From Hyphomicrobium_A sp964405975 (lineage in GTDB: Bacteria > Pseudomonadota > Alphaproteobacteria > Rhizobiales > Hyphomicrobiaceae): 64,000 nt of DNA. The stretch is taken from the NCBI GenBank assembly GCA_964405975.1, contig CAYOPW010000005.1:1-64000 (forward strand), written 5' to 3'. A program made the translations under genes and the position numbers. The notes beneath the pieces are model-generated. The model saw nothing but the letters and a program-made list of their open reading frames with translations. It ran no database searches and was not told the DNA's origin. Below, one piece after another: positions 17,465 through 24,950 of the stretch (position 1 is the stretch's first letter; each line of letters starts with the position of its first letter).

Positions 17465-18237
17465 CCGGGTGGTCGGACCGCAATGCCCGCGGCGGCCATG
17501 TGACTTTTGGCCTGGGCAATCGAATAGGTACCGAAGTGAAAGATCGACGCGGCGAGCACCGCGCTTGCGCCGCCCTTCGTGACGCCCTCGACGAGATGAT
17601 CGAGTGTGCCCACGCCGCCTGAGGCGATGACAGGCACGCTGACAGCGTCGGAAATAGCGCGTGTGAGATCAAGATCAAATCCGGCCTTCGTGCCGTCGCG
17701 GTCCATTGAGGTGAGCAGAATCTCGCCCGCACCCAAAGCCACCACCTCCTTGGCATATTTGACTGCGTCAATGCCTGTGGGTGTGCGCCCGCCGTGCGTG
17801 AATATCTCCCATTTGTTGGGCTTGCCGGGTTTTGAGACTTTCTTGGCGTCGATGGCGACGACGATGCATTGAGTGCCAAACTTTTCGGAGGCTTCCTCCA
17901 CGAATTCGCGGTTCTTCACCGCCGCTGTGTTGATCGATACTTTATCGGCGCCGGCATTCAGCAGCCGGCCGATGTCGGCAATCGTACGTACGCCGCCGCC
18001 CACGGTGAGAGGCATGAAGCAGCGCTCAGCTGTCTGTTCGACGATGTGAAAGATTGTGTCTCGCTCTTCGTGGCTGGCCGTAATGTCGAGAAAGCAAAGT
18101 TCGTCGGCGCCGGCCGCATCGTAAGCCGCCGCCGCTTCGACAGGATCGCCCGCGTCGATAAGATCGACAAAGTTGACGCCTTTGACAACACGGCCGTCTT
18201 TGACGTCGAGACAAGGGATGATGCGGGTCTTGAGCAC
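17461..18237 (-). CDS. hisF: Imidazole glycerol phosphate synthase cyclase subunit
   Basis: With HisH it converts PRFAR and glutamine-derived ammonia to imidazole glycerol phosphate and AICAR. The 258-residue (beta/alpha)8 barrel begins LKTRIIPCLDVKDGRVVKGV, where Asp11 is catalytic, and has LTVGGGVRTIADIGRLLNAG, VAIDAKK with the second catalytic Asp, and VIASGGVGTLDHL for phosphate binding. The start codon is GTG. The gene ends convergently, overlapping the GGDEF-EAL stop by four bases, and follows hisA by 17 bases. hisE, which often comes next in this group, is not here. Confidence 0.97.
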   Translation of the reverse strand: MLKTRIIPCLDVKDGRVVKGVNFVDLIDAGDPVEAAAAYDAAGADELCFLDITASHEERDTIFHIVEQTAERCFMPLTVGGGVRTIADIGRLLNAGADKVSINTAAVKNREFVEEASEKFGTQCIVVAIDAKKVSKPGKPNKWEIFTHGGRTPTGIDAVKYAKEVVALGAGEILLTSMDRDGTKAGFDLDLTRAISDAVSVPVIASGGVGTLDHLVEGVTKGGASAVLAASIFHFGTYSIAQAKSHMAAAGIAVRPPG

Positions 18238-18254
18238 GGTCGTCGTATTGCCTT

Positions 18255-18983
18255 TTAGGCCGTTTTCGTGAGGGCTAAAGCCTCGTGGGCATTGATGCGG
18301 CCGTCGTAAAGGGCGCGGCCCATGATGGCGCCTTCAAGCATAGCGTACTCGGGACGCATGAGCGCCTTAACATCATCAATGGAGGCGAGCCCGCCTGAAG
18401 CAATAACCGGGACCTTCGTTGCGCGGGCCAGAGCTGCCGTCGCCTCGAGATTGAGGCCTTTCATGATGCCATCGCGGTCGATGTCGGTGTAGACGATTGC
18501 GGCGACGCCGACATCCTCGAACCGCCGCGCCAACCCCATCACAGATAGCTCAGATGTCTCGGCCCAGCCTTGGACAGCTACTTTCCCACCTCGAGCGTCA
18601 ATGCCAACGGCAATGCGTCCTGGATAGGCCTTGCACGCCCGCACCACGACGTCGGGGTTGCGTACGGCGGCGGTGCCAAGAATGACGCGCGTGACGCCCT
18701 TGGATAGCCACATCTCAATCGTCTTGAACTCGCGAATGCCGCCGCCCAGCTGCACGGGAATTTCGACCGCGTCCAGGATCGAATCGACCGCGTCAGCGTT
18801 GACGGGCTTGCCTTCGAACGCGCCGTTCAAGTCGACGATGTGCAGGTACTGAAACCCTTGACCCTCGAACGTGCGCGCTTGCGCTGCCGGGTCATCATTA
18901 AAGACGGTCGCCTCGCTTAGTTCGCCAAGCTTTAGGCGTACGCACTGTCCGTCTTTGAGATCGATTGCGGGAAAGAGGATCAA
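18255..18983 (-). CDS. hisA: Phosphoribosylformimino-AICAR ribotide isomerase
   Basis: Isomerises ProFAR to PRFAR in histidine synthesis. The 242-residue barrel shows ILFPAIDLKDGQCVRLKLGE with the catalytic Asp, LGGGIREFKTIEMWLSKGV, VGIDARGGKVAVQGW, YTDIDRDG and VIASGGLASIDDV. The only sensible start is a TTG, with GAGAG upstream. hisA and hisF form a pair, cut off from hisH by about 1.1 kb holding two genes on the other strand, so hisA-hisF must have their own promoter. Confidence 0.96.
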   Translation of the reverse strand: MILFPAIDLKDGQCVRLKLGELSEATVFNDDPAAQARTFEGQGFQYLHIVDLNGAFEGKPVNADAVDSILDAVEIPVQLGGGIREFKTIEMWLSKGVTRVILGTAAVRNPDVVVRACKAYPGRIAVGIDARGGKVAVQGWAETSELSVMGLARRFEDVGVAAIVYTDIDRDGIMKGLNLEATAALARATKVPVIASGGLASIDDVKALMRPEYAMLEGAIMGRALYDGRINAHEALALTKTA

Positions 18984-19119
18984 GATACTCTCACGTGTCG
19001 GCGGTACGCTCGCGTGGCGTACGCAACCTTGGCCATCAGATTGCTATCATTGACATCGATAGAGAGGTCCCTGTCAGCTAAGTCAAGGCTGGCGTTAATC
19101 GCGTCTCGTGTTTCTTGTC

Positions 19120-19428
19120 ATGGCTTTCGCGTTTTTCACTCCGCCTGCGCCGCCGCCAGCACCCCGGCCGCTAACCGAAGCGGATGCCGTCGATATCTGG
19201 ATTGCACGCTGGCTACGAATCCGCCGCAGCGACCTTGTGCGCCGCTATGGCTGCGATCCGCGACGACTCTACGAGATATGGGAGGAGGTGCGCTTTGCCG
19301 GCACCCGAGACAAGGCGTTTGAAGTCTTTACGGCGCGCTACCCGTCGCTGATTAACCGCGTGGACTACGGTCCGCACCAGCGCATCTCGCGCGGGCCCCA
19401 TGCCGATCAGCTGACCCTGTTTGAGTAG
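19120..19428 (+). CDS. Small hypothetical protein between hisA and hisH
   Basis: A 102-residue protein with a proline-rich start (FFTPPAPPPAPRPLT) and a basic helical body: DIWIARWLRIRRSDLVRRYG, then CDPRRLYEIWEEVRFAG, ending DQLTLFE. The basic helices could form a helix-turn-helix, but that is a guess; I do not recognise the family. No clear ribosome site precedes the ATG at 19120, and a GTG four codons upstream is an alternative. Codon use resembles its neighbours. It is oriented with the following Cas2-like gene but is separated from it by the LexA-type boxes. Confidence 0.6.
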   Translation: MAFAFFTPPAPPPAPRPLTEADAVDIWIARWLRIRRSDLVRRYGCDPRRLYEIWEEVRFAGTRDKAFEVFTARYPSLINRVDYGPHQRISRGPHADQLTLFE

Positions 19429-19477
19429 CTTCGTCCCTGGCGTACAGCGCGTTGCCACCTGGTTGAATATAAGACAA

Positions 19478-19492
19478 GAACAAGAAAAGAAC
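19478..19492 (-). promoter_or_regulatory. Putative LexA (SOS) box 1
   Basis: The sequence GAACAAGAAAAGAAC is a perfect match to the alphaproteobacterial LexA operator GTTC-N7-GTTC, read on the minus strand (orientation is not meaningful for function). The A-rich spacer is typical. It lies 123 bases before the Cas2-like start, in the gap after the 19120 gene. About two chance matches would be expected in 64 kb, but not two within 62 bases of one promoter region. Confidence 0.65.
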
Positions 19493-19524
19493 AAAAGCTG
19501 GACAAGTCCAGTGATTCGTGGCAT

Positions 19525-19539
19525 GTTCTCATTACGTTC
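19525..19539 (+). promoter_or_regulatory. Putative LexA (SOS) box 2
   Basis: The sequence GTTCTCATTACGTTC is a second perfect GTTC-N7-GTTC match, 47 bases downstream of box 1 and 75 bases before the start codon of the Cas2-like gene. Two LexA boxes in one upstream region are known from alphaproteobacterial SOS promoters. No strong core promoter was identified alongside it, so exact overlap with the promoter is not shown. Confidence 0.65.
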
Positions 19540-19614
19540 CGCAGTCACCAACGAAGCACTAGTGGGGTTTGTAAAGGCGTCCCCCCAGAAGCCCTAGCCT
19601 AGAAAGAGACCGCC

Positions 19615-19974
19615 ATGCGCACCCTCATCATTTCCTATGACCTCGCAGATCCCCGCCGCAACAAGCACGCCCTGGCGCAGGAAATCATGGCCGCAGGCCA
19701 CTCTTGGGCGCGTCCGCTCGATCAGACCTGGTACATGAAAACCGACGAACGCGAGGAGGCGATTGAGGCACGGCTTTCAACGCTTCTCACGGCGGACGAC
19801 GGCCTCCTGATCCAGGAAGTGCAGGACGACGCCGTGCTCACTAATACCGCGCTGCGCTGGTTCCGCCAGCGGCGCGCAGCCTTCGAAATCACCGATGACT
19901 CCAACGTCATCGCCTTCCCAGCCCCGGTAGATCCCGACACGCAGCCCGAGTTGCCGCTTGCTACCGCGTGCTGA
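19615..19974 (+). CDS. Stand-alone Cas2-like / SinR-like ferredoxin-fold protein
   Basis: A 119-residue protein beginning MRTLIISYDLADPRRNKHAL. The order of predicted elements is that of Cas2 and related small nucleases: a first strand ending in YDL, a long helix (HALAQEIMAAGHSWARPL), a strand QTWYMKT, a second helix (REEAIEARLSTLL), DDGLLIQEVQDDAVLT, and a short tail. The Asp in ISYDL corresponds to the metal-binding Asp of Cas2. There is no cas1, other cas gene or repeat array nearby. AGAAAGAGA precedes the ATG. Two LexA-type operators upstream and a hairpin terminator downstream suggest a single-gene, damage-inducible unit. Nuclease activity is unproven; the SinR label used for such proteins does not imply a repressor. 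Confidence 0.7.
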   Translation: MRTLIISYDLADPRRNKHALAQEIMAAGHSWARPLDQTWYMKTDEREEAIEARLSTLLTADDGLLIQEVQDDAVLTNTALRWFRQRRAAFEITDDSNVIAFPAPVDPDTQPELPLATAC

Positions 19975-20027
19975 GGCGAACGTTTTTTCTCGCTCTTCTC
20001 TCTCTCTCTCTTTCTCAACACAGCGTG

Positions 20028-20051
20028 ATGGCCGTCCCACAGGGCGGCCAT
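20028..20051 (+). terminator. Hairpin terminator between Cas2-like gene and hisH
   Basis: ATGGCCG at 20028-20034 pairs with CGGCCAT at 20045-20051, and an inner CCC/GGG extends the stem around an ACA loop with one bulged T. TTCGTTT follows. It lies between two convergent genes and may serve both. A pyrimidine tract rich in CT steps precedes it (about 19985-20016). Confidence 0.6.
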
Positions 20052-20084
20052 TTCGTTTAAGCCATAAGGTCTTCGTCGGTGGCG

Positions 20085-20738
20085 CTAGGGCTGCCACTGG
20101 AGAAAGTTGGCGATCAACCTTAGACCTAAGGTTTGGCTTTTTTCAGGGTGGAACTGCGTGCCGGCCATGTTGTCCTTAGCGACCATGGCAGTGACCGTGC
20201 CGCCATAGTCTGTCAACGCGACGACTGACGCCTGATCGTTTGCCACCAGGTGATAGGAGTGGACGAAATAGGCGTGCGATCCGTTCGGCCCTAACTTGAT
20301 TCCACAGAGCAGCGGATGCGGGTTGACGACGGTTAGCGTGTTCCAACCCATATGCGGGATCTTCAGTGCCGGGTCGTTGGATTTGATGGCGCGCACCTCG
20401 CCTGCGATCCACCCCAGGCCCTCCGTCACCTCGAATTCTAGGCCGCGTGTCGCCATAAGTTGCATACCAACGCAGATGCCGAGGAAGGGTCGCTCCTTTG
20501 CCCTCACAGCCTCTTCAAGTGCTGCTCTCAAACCAGCAACAGCTTCGATGCCGCGCTTGCAATCGGCAAAAGCTCCAACGCCGGGCAGGACAATACGATC
20601 AGCTGCCGCAACTGCCTTGGGGTCTGCTGTCACAAGGACATCGGCGTCTACTTCGCTTTCGCGGGCCGCGCGCTCAAAAGCTTTGCTCGCGGAGTGCAGG
20701 TTCCCGGAGCCATAATCGACAATAACGACACTTTGCAT
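20085..20738 (-). CDS. hisH: Imidazole glycerol phosphate synthase glutaminase subunit
   Basis: Class I glutamine amidotransferase that feeds ammonia to HisF. The 217-residue protein begins MQSVVIVDYGSGNLHSASKA and has the oxyanion-strand region VLPGVGAFADCKRGI, the nucleophile Cys in GICVGMQLM and the His-Glu pair in GTQFHPEKSQ. It follows the DUF2628 gene by six bases, so hisB-DUF2628-hisH look like one transcript. It is separated from hisA by an insert of two plus-strand genes. Confidence 0.96.
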   Translation of the reverse strand: MQSVVIVDYGSGNLHSASKAFERAARESEVDADVLVTADPKAVAAADRIVLPGVGAFADCKRGIEAVAGLRAALEEAVRAKERPFLGICVGMQLMATRGLEFEVTEGLGWIAGEVRAIKSNDPALKIPHMGWNTLTVVNPHPLLCGIKLGPNGSHAYFVHSYHLVANDQASVVALTDYGGTVTAMVAKDNMAGTQFHPEKSQTLGLRLIANFLQWQP

Positions 20739-20744
20739 TCGTGC

Positions 20745-21263
20745 TTAAGCCTTTGCCCCCAACATGCGCCGCCAACGCACAAAGGCATCCTTAACGCGCG
20801 CCAGAGCCGCTTCTATCCATGATGCGATGGCGTCGTGGGCTGCCGGCAAAGCGGCATCTGACATTGGAAGGGACGGCAATTGCGGAAGCCAGGCCTCGAA
20901 AAACCGCCGCTCGCATTCAGAAGCATTGCGTCCCGTAACGGTTCCCACCATGTGCCAACCTCGCCGTGCTAGCGAGGTACGATAGAGCGCACCGGCTTCG
21001 AAGCCGAACACGATCTGCACGATGAGAGCTAAAATGCCGATAACTTCCGGTGTGACCCCCAGGAAGTGCAAGATGCTGACGAGCGCGCTGATAAGAACAA
21101 TATACGCCAGTAGCTCCCACCACATTCCCTTCACGAACAGCCAGATTGCCGGGAAGATCGCGGCAAGCCAATGGAAACGATCCTTTATGAAGACGAGGTG
21201 CGCTGCTCGCTCCAAAGGATCGGCCGGCGGCTTTGGCGACTCGTGCACGGTGTAGACGACCAC
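20745..21263 (-). CDS. DUF2628 membrane protein
   Basis: A 172-residue protein with the DUF2628 start VVYTVHESPKPPADPLERAA and the segment VFIKDRFHWLAAIFPAIWL, then two to three membrane segments (residues about 35-50, 52-70, 75-95) and a soluble tail. Function is unknown, but the gene is regularly found between hisB and hisH in this order of bacteria, so its presence supports the taxonomic call. The start is GTG, with GGAGGA ten bases upstream. Confidence 0.8.
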   Translation of the reverse strand: MVVYTVHESPKPPADPLERAAHLVFIKDRFHWLAAIFPAIWLFVKGMWWELLAYIVLISALVSILHFLGVTPEVIGILALIVQIVFGFEAGALYRTSLARRGWHMVGTVTGRNASECERRFFEAWLPQLPSLPMSDAALPAAHDAIASWIEAALARVKDAFVRWRRMLGAKA

Positions 21264-21298
21264 GCGGGCTCATCCTCCGGCTAGAAAATACAATGGGC

Positions 21299-21913
21299 TC
21301 ACCCAGCCAGCGTGCCCTTGGTGGAGGGCACGCGACCGGCTTGGCGCGGGTCGGGCTCCACAGCGCGCCGCAGCGCTCGCGCCAAGCCCTTATAGCAAGT
21401 CTCGGCGATGTGGTGGTTGTTCTCGCCATAAATGTTCTGCACGTGCAGCGTGATGCCGGCGTTCTGCGCGAAGGCCTGAAACCACTCCCGGAAAAGTTCG
21501 GTGTCCATTTCGCCTACTTTGGGCTTGGAGAACTCTACCTTCCATACGAGATAAGGGCGGCCCGAGACGTCGACTGCCACGCGCGTCAACGTGTCATCCA
21601 TGGGCAGAAGAACGTCAGCGTAACGCGTGATGCCCTTTTTCTCGCCGAGTGCCTTGGCGACCGCCTGACCCAACACGATGCCGGTGTCCTCAGCGGTGTG
21701 ATGATAGTCGATATGAAGGTCGCCGGCCGCCTTCAGCGTAATGTCGATCATTGAATGGCGGGCCAACTGCTCCAACATATGATCGAGAAAACCGATGCCG
21801 GTCTTCACGTCAAAGGTCCCAGAGCCGTCCAGATCGACGGTCGCCGTGATCTGCGTCTCTTTCGTCTTGCGGGATATCGTGGCTTGCCGCTTCAAAGGAC
21901 CCCTCATGGCCAT
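21299..21913 (-). CDS. hisB: Imidazoleglycerol-phosphate dehydratase
   Basis: Dehydrates imidazole glycerol phosphate to imidazole acetol phosphate. Metal-binding motifs are present: GFLDHMLEQLARHSMID, DLHIDYHHTAEDTGI and GENNHHIAETCYKGLARAL. It is the monofunctional form, without the histidinol phosphatase domain found in E. coli HisB. I place the start at the ATG at 21913; a second ATG two codons later and an upstream TTG are also possible. It is divergent from hslV. Confidence 0.96.
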   Translation of the reverse strand: MAMRGPLKRQATISRKTKETQITATVDLDGSGTFDVKTGIGFLDHMLEQLARHSMIDITLKAAGDLHIDYHHTAEDTGIVLGQAVAKALGEKKGITRYADVLLPMDDTLTRVAVDVSGRPYLVWKVEFSKPKVGEMDTELFREWFQAFAQNAGITLHVQNIYGENNHHIAETCYKGLARALRRAVEPDPRQAGRVPSTKGTLAG

Positions 21914-22010
21914 AGCTTGCGTCACCAAACGTGAGCGTTTATCAGCTTGAGCCCTGTCCTACCAGAGCAACACCGTTACCGCACCCACTCCTCACCCAGA
22001 TGCAAATGCA

Positions 22011-22583
22011 ATGCGTAATCTTGCTTCCGGTTCAGTTCAATCCGATCCTTGGCATGGGACGACTATACTGACCATTCGTAAAGATGGTCGTGTCGTCATT
22101 GCCGGCGATGGCCAGGTTAGTATTGGTAACACCGTCATCAAGGCCAATGCCCGCAAGGTGCGCACGCTCGGTAAGGGCGACGTCATCGGCGGTTTCGCCG
22201 GTGCGACCGCCGATGCCTTTACGCTCTTCGAGCGCCTTGAGTCCAAGATCGAGCAATATCCAGGCCAGCTGACCCGTGCGTGCGTAGAACTGGCCAAGGA
22301 CTGGCGCACGGACCGCTATCTTCGCCGCCTCGAGGCTATGATGATCGTTGCCGATCGCGAAACGACGCTCGTGCTGACAGGCACGGGCGACGTGCTTGAA
22401 CCTGAAAACGATGTCATGGGCATCGGATCGGGCGGCAACTATGCCCTGGCCGCTGCCCGCGCTCTGCGCGATCAGCCCTTCGACGCAGAAGAGATCGCAC
22501 GCAAAGCGATGGCGATCGCAGCCGAAATCTGCGTTTACACCAATACCAATTTGGTTCTCGAAAGCCTGCCGTCGAGCCGGTAG
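22011..22583 (+). CDS. hslV: ATP-dependent protease subunit HslV
   Basis: Peptidase of the HslUV (ClpQY) chambered protease. The 190-residue protein has a short N-terminal piece ending WHG, followed by the catalytic TTILTIRKDGRVVIAGDGQV; removal of residues before Thr17 exposes the nucleophile. GTGDVLEPENDVMGIGSGGN near residue 125 is also characteristic. hslU lies downstream with a small transporter gene between. The hsl-his divergence is typical of Rhizobiales. Confidence 0.96.
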   Translation: MRNLASGSVQSDPWHGTTILTIRKDGRVVIAGDGQVSIGNTVIKANARKVRTLGKGDVIGGFAGATADAFTLFERLESKIEQYPGQLTRACVELAKDWRTDRYLRRLEAMMIVADRETTLVLTGTGDVLEPENDVMGIGSGGNYALAAARALRDQPFDAEEIARKAMAIAAEICVYTNTNLVLESLPSSR

Positions 22584-22613
22584 CGAATTCGCAATCAATG
22601 GAGTACGCAAAAA

Positions 22614-22934
22614 ATGGTCTGGATTTACCTGCTGTTTGCAGGTGCGCTCGAAGTCGCCGCCACGACGGTTTTTCGCTACACGGAAGGTTTGAGCCGGGTC
22701 GGTCCGACGCTTTCCTTTTTTGCGCTCGGCATCGTCAGTTTTTACTTTCTCTACCGCTCGCTGGAGGCTGTTCCATTAGGCACGGCTTACGCTGTGTGGA
22801 CGGGGATCGGAGCGGCCGGAACGGTACTTATTGGTATTTACGCTTATGGCGAACCCACTACGCTTCCCAGAACCCTTCTCCTCTTCAGTCTTGTCGGCTG
22901 CATTGTCGGCCTGAAGCTTGTTTCCGCGCACTGA
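22614..22934 (+). CDS. Small multidrug resistance (SMR) family transporter
   Basis: A 106-residue protein with four membrane helices. It has the essential Glu13 (AGALEVAATTVFRYTEG) and the signature PLGTAYAVWTGIGAAGTVLIG. SMR proteins act as dual-topology dimers that exchange cations for protons. The guanidinium exporter subtype (Gdx/SugE) normally has Trp at position 16; here it is Ala, so the substrate may differ. It is inserted between hslV and hslU, 30 bases after the first; its end is 13 bases from the hslU start, so the three are probably cotranscribed. Confidence 0.85.
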   Translation: MVWIYLLFAGALEVAATTVFRYTEGLSRVGPTLSFFALGIVSFYFLYRSLEAVPLGTAYAVWTGIGAAGTVLIGIYAYGEPTTLPRTLLLFSLVGCIVGLKLVSAH

Positions 22935-22947
22935 GGCCTCACTCTCC

Positions 22948-24261
22948 ATGACCCACTTTTCCCCCCGCGAAATTGTCTCCGAGCTGGACCGCTTCATCGT
23001 TGGCCAGAACGACGCCAAGCGCGCTGTCGCCATCGCTTTGCGCAACCGTTGGCGCCGTCTGCAGCTAACGGGTGACATCAAAGAAGAAGTCTTGCCCAAG
23101 AACATCCTCATGATTGGGCCCACTGGTGTGGGCAAAACGGAGATCTCGCGCCGGCTCGCCAAGCTTGCGGGCGCGCCATTCATAAAGGTGGAGGCGACAA
23201 AATTCACCGAGGTAGGCTACGTCGGCCGAGACGTCGAAAGCATCGTGCGCGATCTGCTCGAGATCGCGATGGGTCTCGTTAAGGAGGCTAAGAGAAAAGA
23301 AGTTCGCGCAAAGGCCGAGAAGAACGCCGAGGAGCGCGTGCTCGATGCACTGGTCGGGCCGGGAGCGGCCGAGACGACGCGGGAGAGCTTCCGCAAACGG
23401 CTACGCGACGGTGAACTCAACGACAAGGAAATTGAGATCCAGGTGTCGGATGCCGGTTCCGGCATGCCGATGTTGGAGATTCCCGGTGCACCCGGTACCT
23501 CGATCGGTGCCGTCAACATCGGTGATATTCTTGGCAAGGCCTTGGGCCAGCGCTCAAAACCACGCCGGGTTACCGTTGCCGACAGCTACGACGTGTTGAT
23601 CGCGGAGGAAAGCGACAAACTGATCGACACAGATATAATCGTGGCTGACGCCATCGATGCGGTTGAGAACAATGGCATCGTATTCTTGGATGAAATCGAC
23701 AAGATCTGCTCGCGGGCAGAGGCGGGCCGCATCGGCGGTGATGTTTCGCGTGAAGGCGTGCAACGCGATCTGCTGCCGCTTATCGAAGGCACGACGATTT
23801 CCACCAAGTATGGTCCGGTAAAAACGGACCACGTGCTGTTCATCGCCTCGGGCGCCTTTCACGTGGTAAAGCCGGCAGATCTGCTGCCCGAGCTGCAGGG
23901 CCGGGTGCCCATTCGCGTGGAGCTGAGACCACTGACACGCGAGGACTTCCGCCGCATCCTGACTGAACCCGAAGCAAGCCTCATCAAGCAATATGTGGCG
24001 CTGATGGCGACGGAGAATTTAGCCCTAACTTTCACCGACGATGCGGTTGACGCGCTTGCCGATACGGCCGTGCAGGTCAACTCTTCGGTCGAGGATATCG
24101 GCGCGCGGCGTTTGCAGACAGTGATGGAGCGCGTGCTCGATGAGATTTCGTTTGACGCGTCTGATCGTGGTGGTCAATCAATTACGATTGACGCCGATTA
24201 CGTGATGTCGCGTCTTGGCGATCTTGCGAAGAACGCGGACTTGTCGAAGTTCATTCTCTAG
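22948..24261 (+). CDS. hslU: ATP-dependent protease ATPase subunit HslU
   Basis: AAA+ unfoldase that feeds HslV. The 437-residue protein begins MTHFSPREIVSELDRFIVGQ and has Walker A GPTGVGKT, the pore motif in FTEVGYVGRDVESIVRD, Walker B VFLDEIDK, the sensor region SVEDIGARRLQTVMERVLD, and the C-terminal DLSKFIL tail that docks into HslV. The intermediate I-domain is present at about 110-240. An upstream in-frame ATG at 22918 lies inside the SMR gene and adds residues unlike the family. Confidence 0.97.
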   Translation: MTHFSPREIVSELDRFIVGQNDAKRAVAIALRNRWRRLQLTGDIKEEVLPKNILMIGPTGVGKTEISRRLAKLAGAPFIKVEATKFTEVGYVGRDVESIVRDLLEIAMGLVKEAKRKEVRAKAEKNAEERVLDALVGPGAAETTRESFRKRLRDGELNDKEIEIQVSDAGSGMPMLEIPGAPGTSIGAVNIGDILGKALGQRSKPRRVTVADSYDVLIAEESDKLIDTDIIVADAIDAVENNGIVFLDEIDKICSRAEAGRIGGDVSREGVQRDLLPLIEGTTISTKYGPVKTDHVLFIASGAFHVVKPADLLPELQGRVPIRVELRPLTREDFRRILTEPEASLIKQYVALMATENLALTFTDDAVDALADTAVQVNSSVEDIGARRLQTVMERVLDEISFDASDRGGQSITIDADYVMSRLGDLAKNADLSKFIL

Positions 24262-24356
24262 GTCGTGCGCGGCTGTGCGGCGCAAAAAGAATTGTTGCAC
24301 GTTGCAGCGCATCAATTTTTTCCACTTATCTCTTAACTTACCGCAGTGGAATGTTG

Positions 24357-24385
24357 TTCCAACCGTCAAATATCTCTCGTATAAA
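24357..24385 (+). promoter_or_regulatory. Possible sigma70-type promoter upstream of small gene
   Basis: TTCCAA at 24357-24362 and TATAAA at 24380-24385 are separated by 17 bases, in an AT-rich stretch after hslU. The -10 is good, the -35 weak. It would drive the small gene at 24441-24699. No terminator is clear between hslU and this site. Confidence 0.35.
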
Positions 24386-24495
24386 TGATGTTGTAGATGG
24401 TCGGCATGTGCTGCGGATTATTGTTTTGTAGGAGGCGTTTATGGCTTCCTCAAATCCGCTCCTAGCAGCGCCGCCGTCTGCTTGGAGGTGGTGGA

Positions 24496-24699
24496 ATGGC
24501 ATGCCCCAAGATCGAGATCCGAGGCAAGCGAGTCATCTTGTTGAGTGGATTTCGCAATGCATTTGTTGGCACGAGCGGGGTGCGTGTCATCAAGTCCGAC
24601 GACATCAAGTCGGCGGAACAACTAAGCACCTCGGCCAAGCAGCATCCTGACGCCGTCGCATTCGGCTTCGTTGCGGGTCGCTGGGTCCCGGTCGCCTGA
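24496..24699 (+). CDS. Small hypothetical protein
   Basis: A 67-residue reading starting MACPKIEIRGKRVILLSGFR and ending VAFGFVAGRWVPVA. GGAGGTGG precedes the ATG, and codon third positions are strongly GC-biased as in real genes here. The family is not recognised. A different-frame ORF starting at 24441 has an even better site (GGAGG, five-base spacing) and overlaps this start; it could be a leader coupled to this gene or a sequencing frameshift could join the two. The 250 bases after it, up to rlmN, hold nothing recognised except a short palindrome GCTCAATTGAGC at 24773. Confidence 0.5.
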   Translation: MACPKIEIRGKRVILLSGFRNAFVGTSGVRVIKSDDIKSAEQLSTSAKQHPDAVAFGFVAGRWVPVA

Positions 24700-24950
24700 G
24701 ACCGATTGCGCAAACTCATCGTCATTGCAGCCGATTGATGAATTCCGCGTCCGCTATTTCGCGGGCGGGTGCGCTCAATTGAGCACACGCTGAATGGCGC
24801 CATTTCAGAATTCAGGCGTTTTTCTCCTACAATTTGCCCCGCTCAAGCCGGGAAAGTGGCTGGCTTTGGCATGTTGGACAGCACTGGCCATCTTTCGGAT
24901 GTAGCCAAGAAACGCTAGATAGGGGCGCAATCCGCTTTTCGCAGGCACAT

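Noticed and set aside
19615..19974. Part of a CRISPR-Cas system
   Set aside because: There is no repeat array, cas1 or other cas gene in the window; the protein is a stand-alone relative at most.
24773..24784. Palindrome GCTCAATTGAGC as an operator
   Set aside because: It is short, without a second copy or nearby promoter; likely chance.
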